Below, one piece after another: positions 30,733-32,117 of a DNA stretch of 32,117 nucleotides. Source of the stretch: Lachnospiraceae bacterium (GTDB lineage Bacteria > Bacillota > Clostridia > Lachnospirales > Lachnospiraceae); NCBI GenBank assembly GCA_017465095.1, contig JAFTWX010000029.1, forward strand, positions 1-32,117, read 5' to 3'. Every line of letters starts with the position of its first letter. The stretch's first letter is position 1. Below the pieces are notes generated by a model. It did no database searches, had not been told where the DNA came from, and was given only the letters and a program-made list of their open reading frames with translations. A program made the translations under genes and the position numbers.

Positions 30733-32117
30733 ATGAAGAAGAGAATAATACAAGGGGTAAGGCGTATAACAGCTATGACATTGGCATTCGTATTAGCATG
30801 GTCATCATTTGCAGGAACAATTCCCGGAACAATAGTAAATGTATATGCAGATGGTGCGAATACATTTCGGTATTCTAGAGATGCGGGCGTTGCAGGTGTA
30901 ACTATTACTAATTTTGCTACAGGAATTCCAGTAATATTTGATCAGGATGAGGATGATGGTACCTTTTATAAGGGTGGATTTACAAACACAGAGTATCAGT
31001 GTCAAATTGCATTAAGAGATGGGTTTACTTTGGTTGATAATACGAATATAAATTGTGACATTCTAACAGTTAGTCAGAAAATGCTAGACAATGACGCATC
31101 TGAAGTGGATTTTGCAATTCAGACCAAGCTGAGTGCCGATTTGGTTTTTACCAATATCGAGGCTGACAAGGTAAAGGAAATTTCAAGTGTGACAGTGGGT
31201 GGTGCTTCTCTGTCATCGATTCCTGATGGTACAGCTGGTACTAAGTACACAATTCCTGCAGATACTCTTGCATCTACACCGGTTGTGGTAACGTTTACAA
31301 CGAGTCCGGCTTATTATGCAGAAGGCGCCGGATATGAATATATGAAGCTGGAAGTAAATGCGGTGGGAAATCAATCCAGAAAATATACCTACACAACAAC
31401 CGTAGGTGATTTGAAGACTGCTGGTGGAGTAATTGATATTGATGGTAGTTTGAAGGATACAGAGCAACTTTTAGTTGATAATGGAGAAGTTACTTCCAAT
31501 GCTAGAATGACGATTAATCCATCTGATTATGCAGCTAGTAGCAACTACGTTTACAAGCCGATGTATGAGGGAGAAACATGTACTGTAGTGATAGAGCCAA
31601 ATAATGGATATAAGGTGGTTGCTGTACCAGAAGATTCGGTGGTAAGGGATCCAACTTCATTTGCTATTAGCTATGAAATATCTAAGGATACAACGAAACT
31701 TCCGACAGTTGAAATAAAACTTATAGAACCGGATGCAAATGTTGAGATAGCTGGGTATTTGTCTGAATCCGAGTTTGTAATAAGTCAATATATATTAGAT
31801 AATCCGGGGAATGCACCTAATAGGTCTTTATATTTTGCGTTAGGTAAAAATGAAAATGAACTATGCAATTGGTCTGATCCTGTGTCTGATTTTCAAAGTG
31901 GTATAAATGGACCTGTGGATATAGAGTTACCTTTGCCGGATGCGTCAGGTGAATACTACATTTATGCAAAGTTTATGTGTGATACAGATTCTTCAGATGT
32001 GGTAGGAGTAAGGGGAATTGGCGCACAACCTATTTATATTGATGTGACCCAGCCGGAAGTTGGTTATGATGAAAGCTATATAAAGATTGGCAATAACCAG
32101 TATGGAGAATTCGCGAG
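30733..32117 (+). CDS. Large secreted surface protein, 3'-truncated by the window edge (first 461 codons)
   Basis: The frame from ATG 30733 is open to the last base with no stop. GGGAGGA lies 6-7 nt upstream; an ATG at 30729 in another frame closes after 44 codons. Residues 1-39 form a long signal peptide (MKKRIIQGVRRITAMTLAFV then a cleavage-like VYA before DG). The rest is rich in Thr, Ser, Asn, Val and Asp with a beta-strand rhythm, as in extracellular adhesins or Ig-like domain proteins. I recognise no named domain; segments such as VTVGGASLSSIPDGTAG and MTINPSDYAASSNYVYKPMY look like beta-sandwich modules. The base composition is clearly more AT-rich than that of the neighbouring genes, with many TTA, ATA and AGA codons. 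Anchor and C-terminus lie outside the window. Confidence 0.85.
   Translation, partial: MKKRIIQGVRRITAMTLAFVLAWSSFAGTIPGTIVNVYADGANTFRYSRDAGVAGVTITNFATGIPVIFDQDEDDGTFYKGGFTNTEYQCQIALRDGFTLVDNTNINCDILTVSQKMLDNDASEVDFAIQTKLSADLVFTNIEADKVKEISSVTVGGASLSSIPDGTAGTKYTIPADTLASTPVVVTFTTSPAYYAEGAGYEYMKLEVNAVGNQSRKYTYTTTVGDLKTAGGVIDIDGSLKDTEQLLVDNGEVTSNARMTINPSDYAASSNYVYKPMYEGETCTVVIEPNNGYKVVAVPEDSVVRDPTSFAISYEISKDTTKLPTVEIKLIEPDANVEIAGYLSESEFVISQYILDNPGNAPNRSLYFALGKNENELCNWSDPVSDFQSGINGPVDIELPLPDASGEYYIYAKFMCDTDSSDVVGVRGIGAQPIYIDVTQPEVGYDESYIKIGNNQYGEFA

Noticed and set aside
1..32117. CRISPR arrays, insertion sequences, rRNA genes, riboswitches or a replication origin
   Set aside because: No regularly spaced repeats, transposase motifs, rRNA stretches, conserved riboswitch cores or DnaA-box clusters were seen on reading the window.

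Overview
The window looks like chromosomal DNA from a motile, anaerobic Gram-positive bacterium of the Lachnospiraceae (Clostridia). The evidence is two clostridial-type flagellins, the gene order ireB-ruvX-DUF1292-rnj, a type III glutamine synthetase, an HPr-like protein of Crh type, strong AGGAGG ribosome binding sites and sigma-A type promoters. The species cannot be named from the sequence. I had no search tools: family names rest on recognised motifs and gene order.

Region 1 (1-15467) is a flagellin and glycan-assembly island. It opens with the end of one flagellin gene and a complete, nearly identical second copy. The second copy has a sigma-D promoter and a leader with two GGA-in-loop hairpins. 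Next come eight glycosyltransferase-like genes in short transcription units of alternating orientation: two CgeB-like enzymes, three GT2-TPR paralogues, two plain GT2 paralogues and one DUF4422 protein. They are followed by an unknown helical protein coupled to UDP-galactopyranose mutase (glf), a lone acyl-CoA carboxyltransferase, and an acylneuraminate-type cytidylyltransferase fused to a HAD domain. I read this as a pathway that supplies UDP-galactofuranose and a CMP-activated nonulosonate-like sugar and glycosylates the flagellins. The enzymes are seen; the link to flagellin is inferred from position.

Region 2 (15482-21571) holds translation and tRNA-modification genes: prmA, rsmE, a cysteine desulfurase paired with thiI, an opposite-strand HPr-like gene and mtaB.

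Region 3 (21568-29950) is one long co-directional unit from a good promoter: ireB, ruvX, a DUF1292 gene, RNase J, a YlbF-family gene, a truncated MltG-like gene, trmR, a U32-family tRNA hydroxylation gene, glnN and a lipoprotein gene. Most of it follows the order of the Bacillus yrzL-yrrK-yrzB-yrrL-yrrM-yrrN/O block.

Region 4 (29951-32117) has tRNA-Gln(CTG) with its own promoter and terminator, the decayed remnant of a tyrosine phosphatase behind a signal-peptide start, and the first 461 codons of a large AT-rich secreted surface protein that runs off the window. No CRISPR array, insertion sequence, rRNA or prophage was seen.
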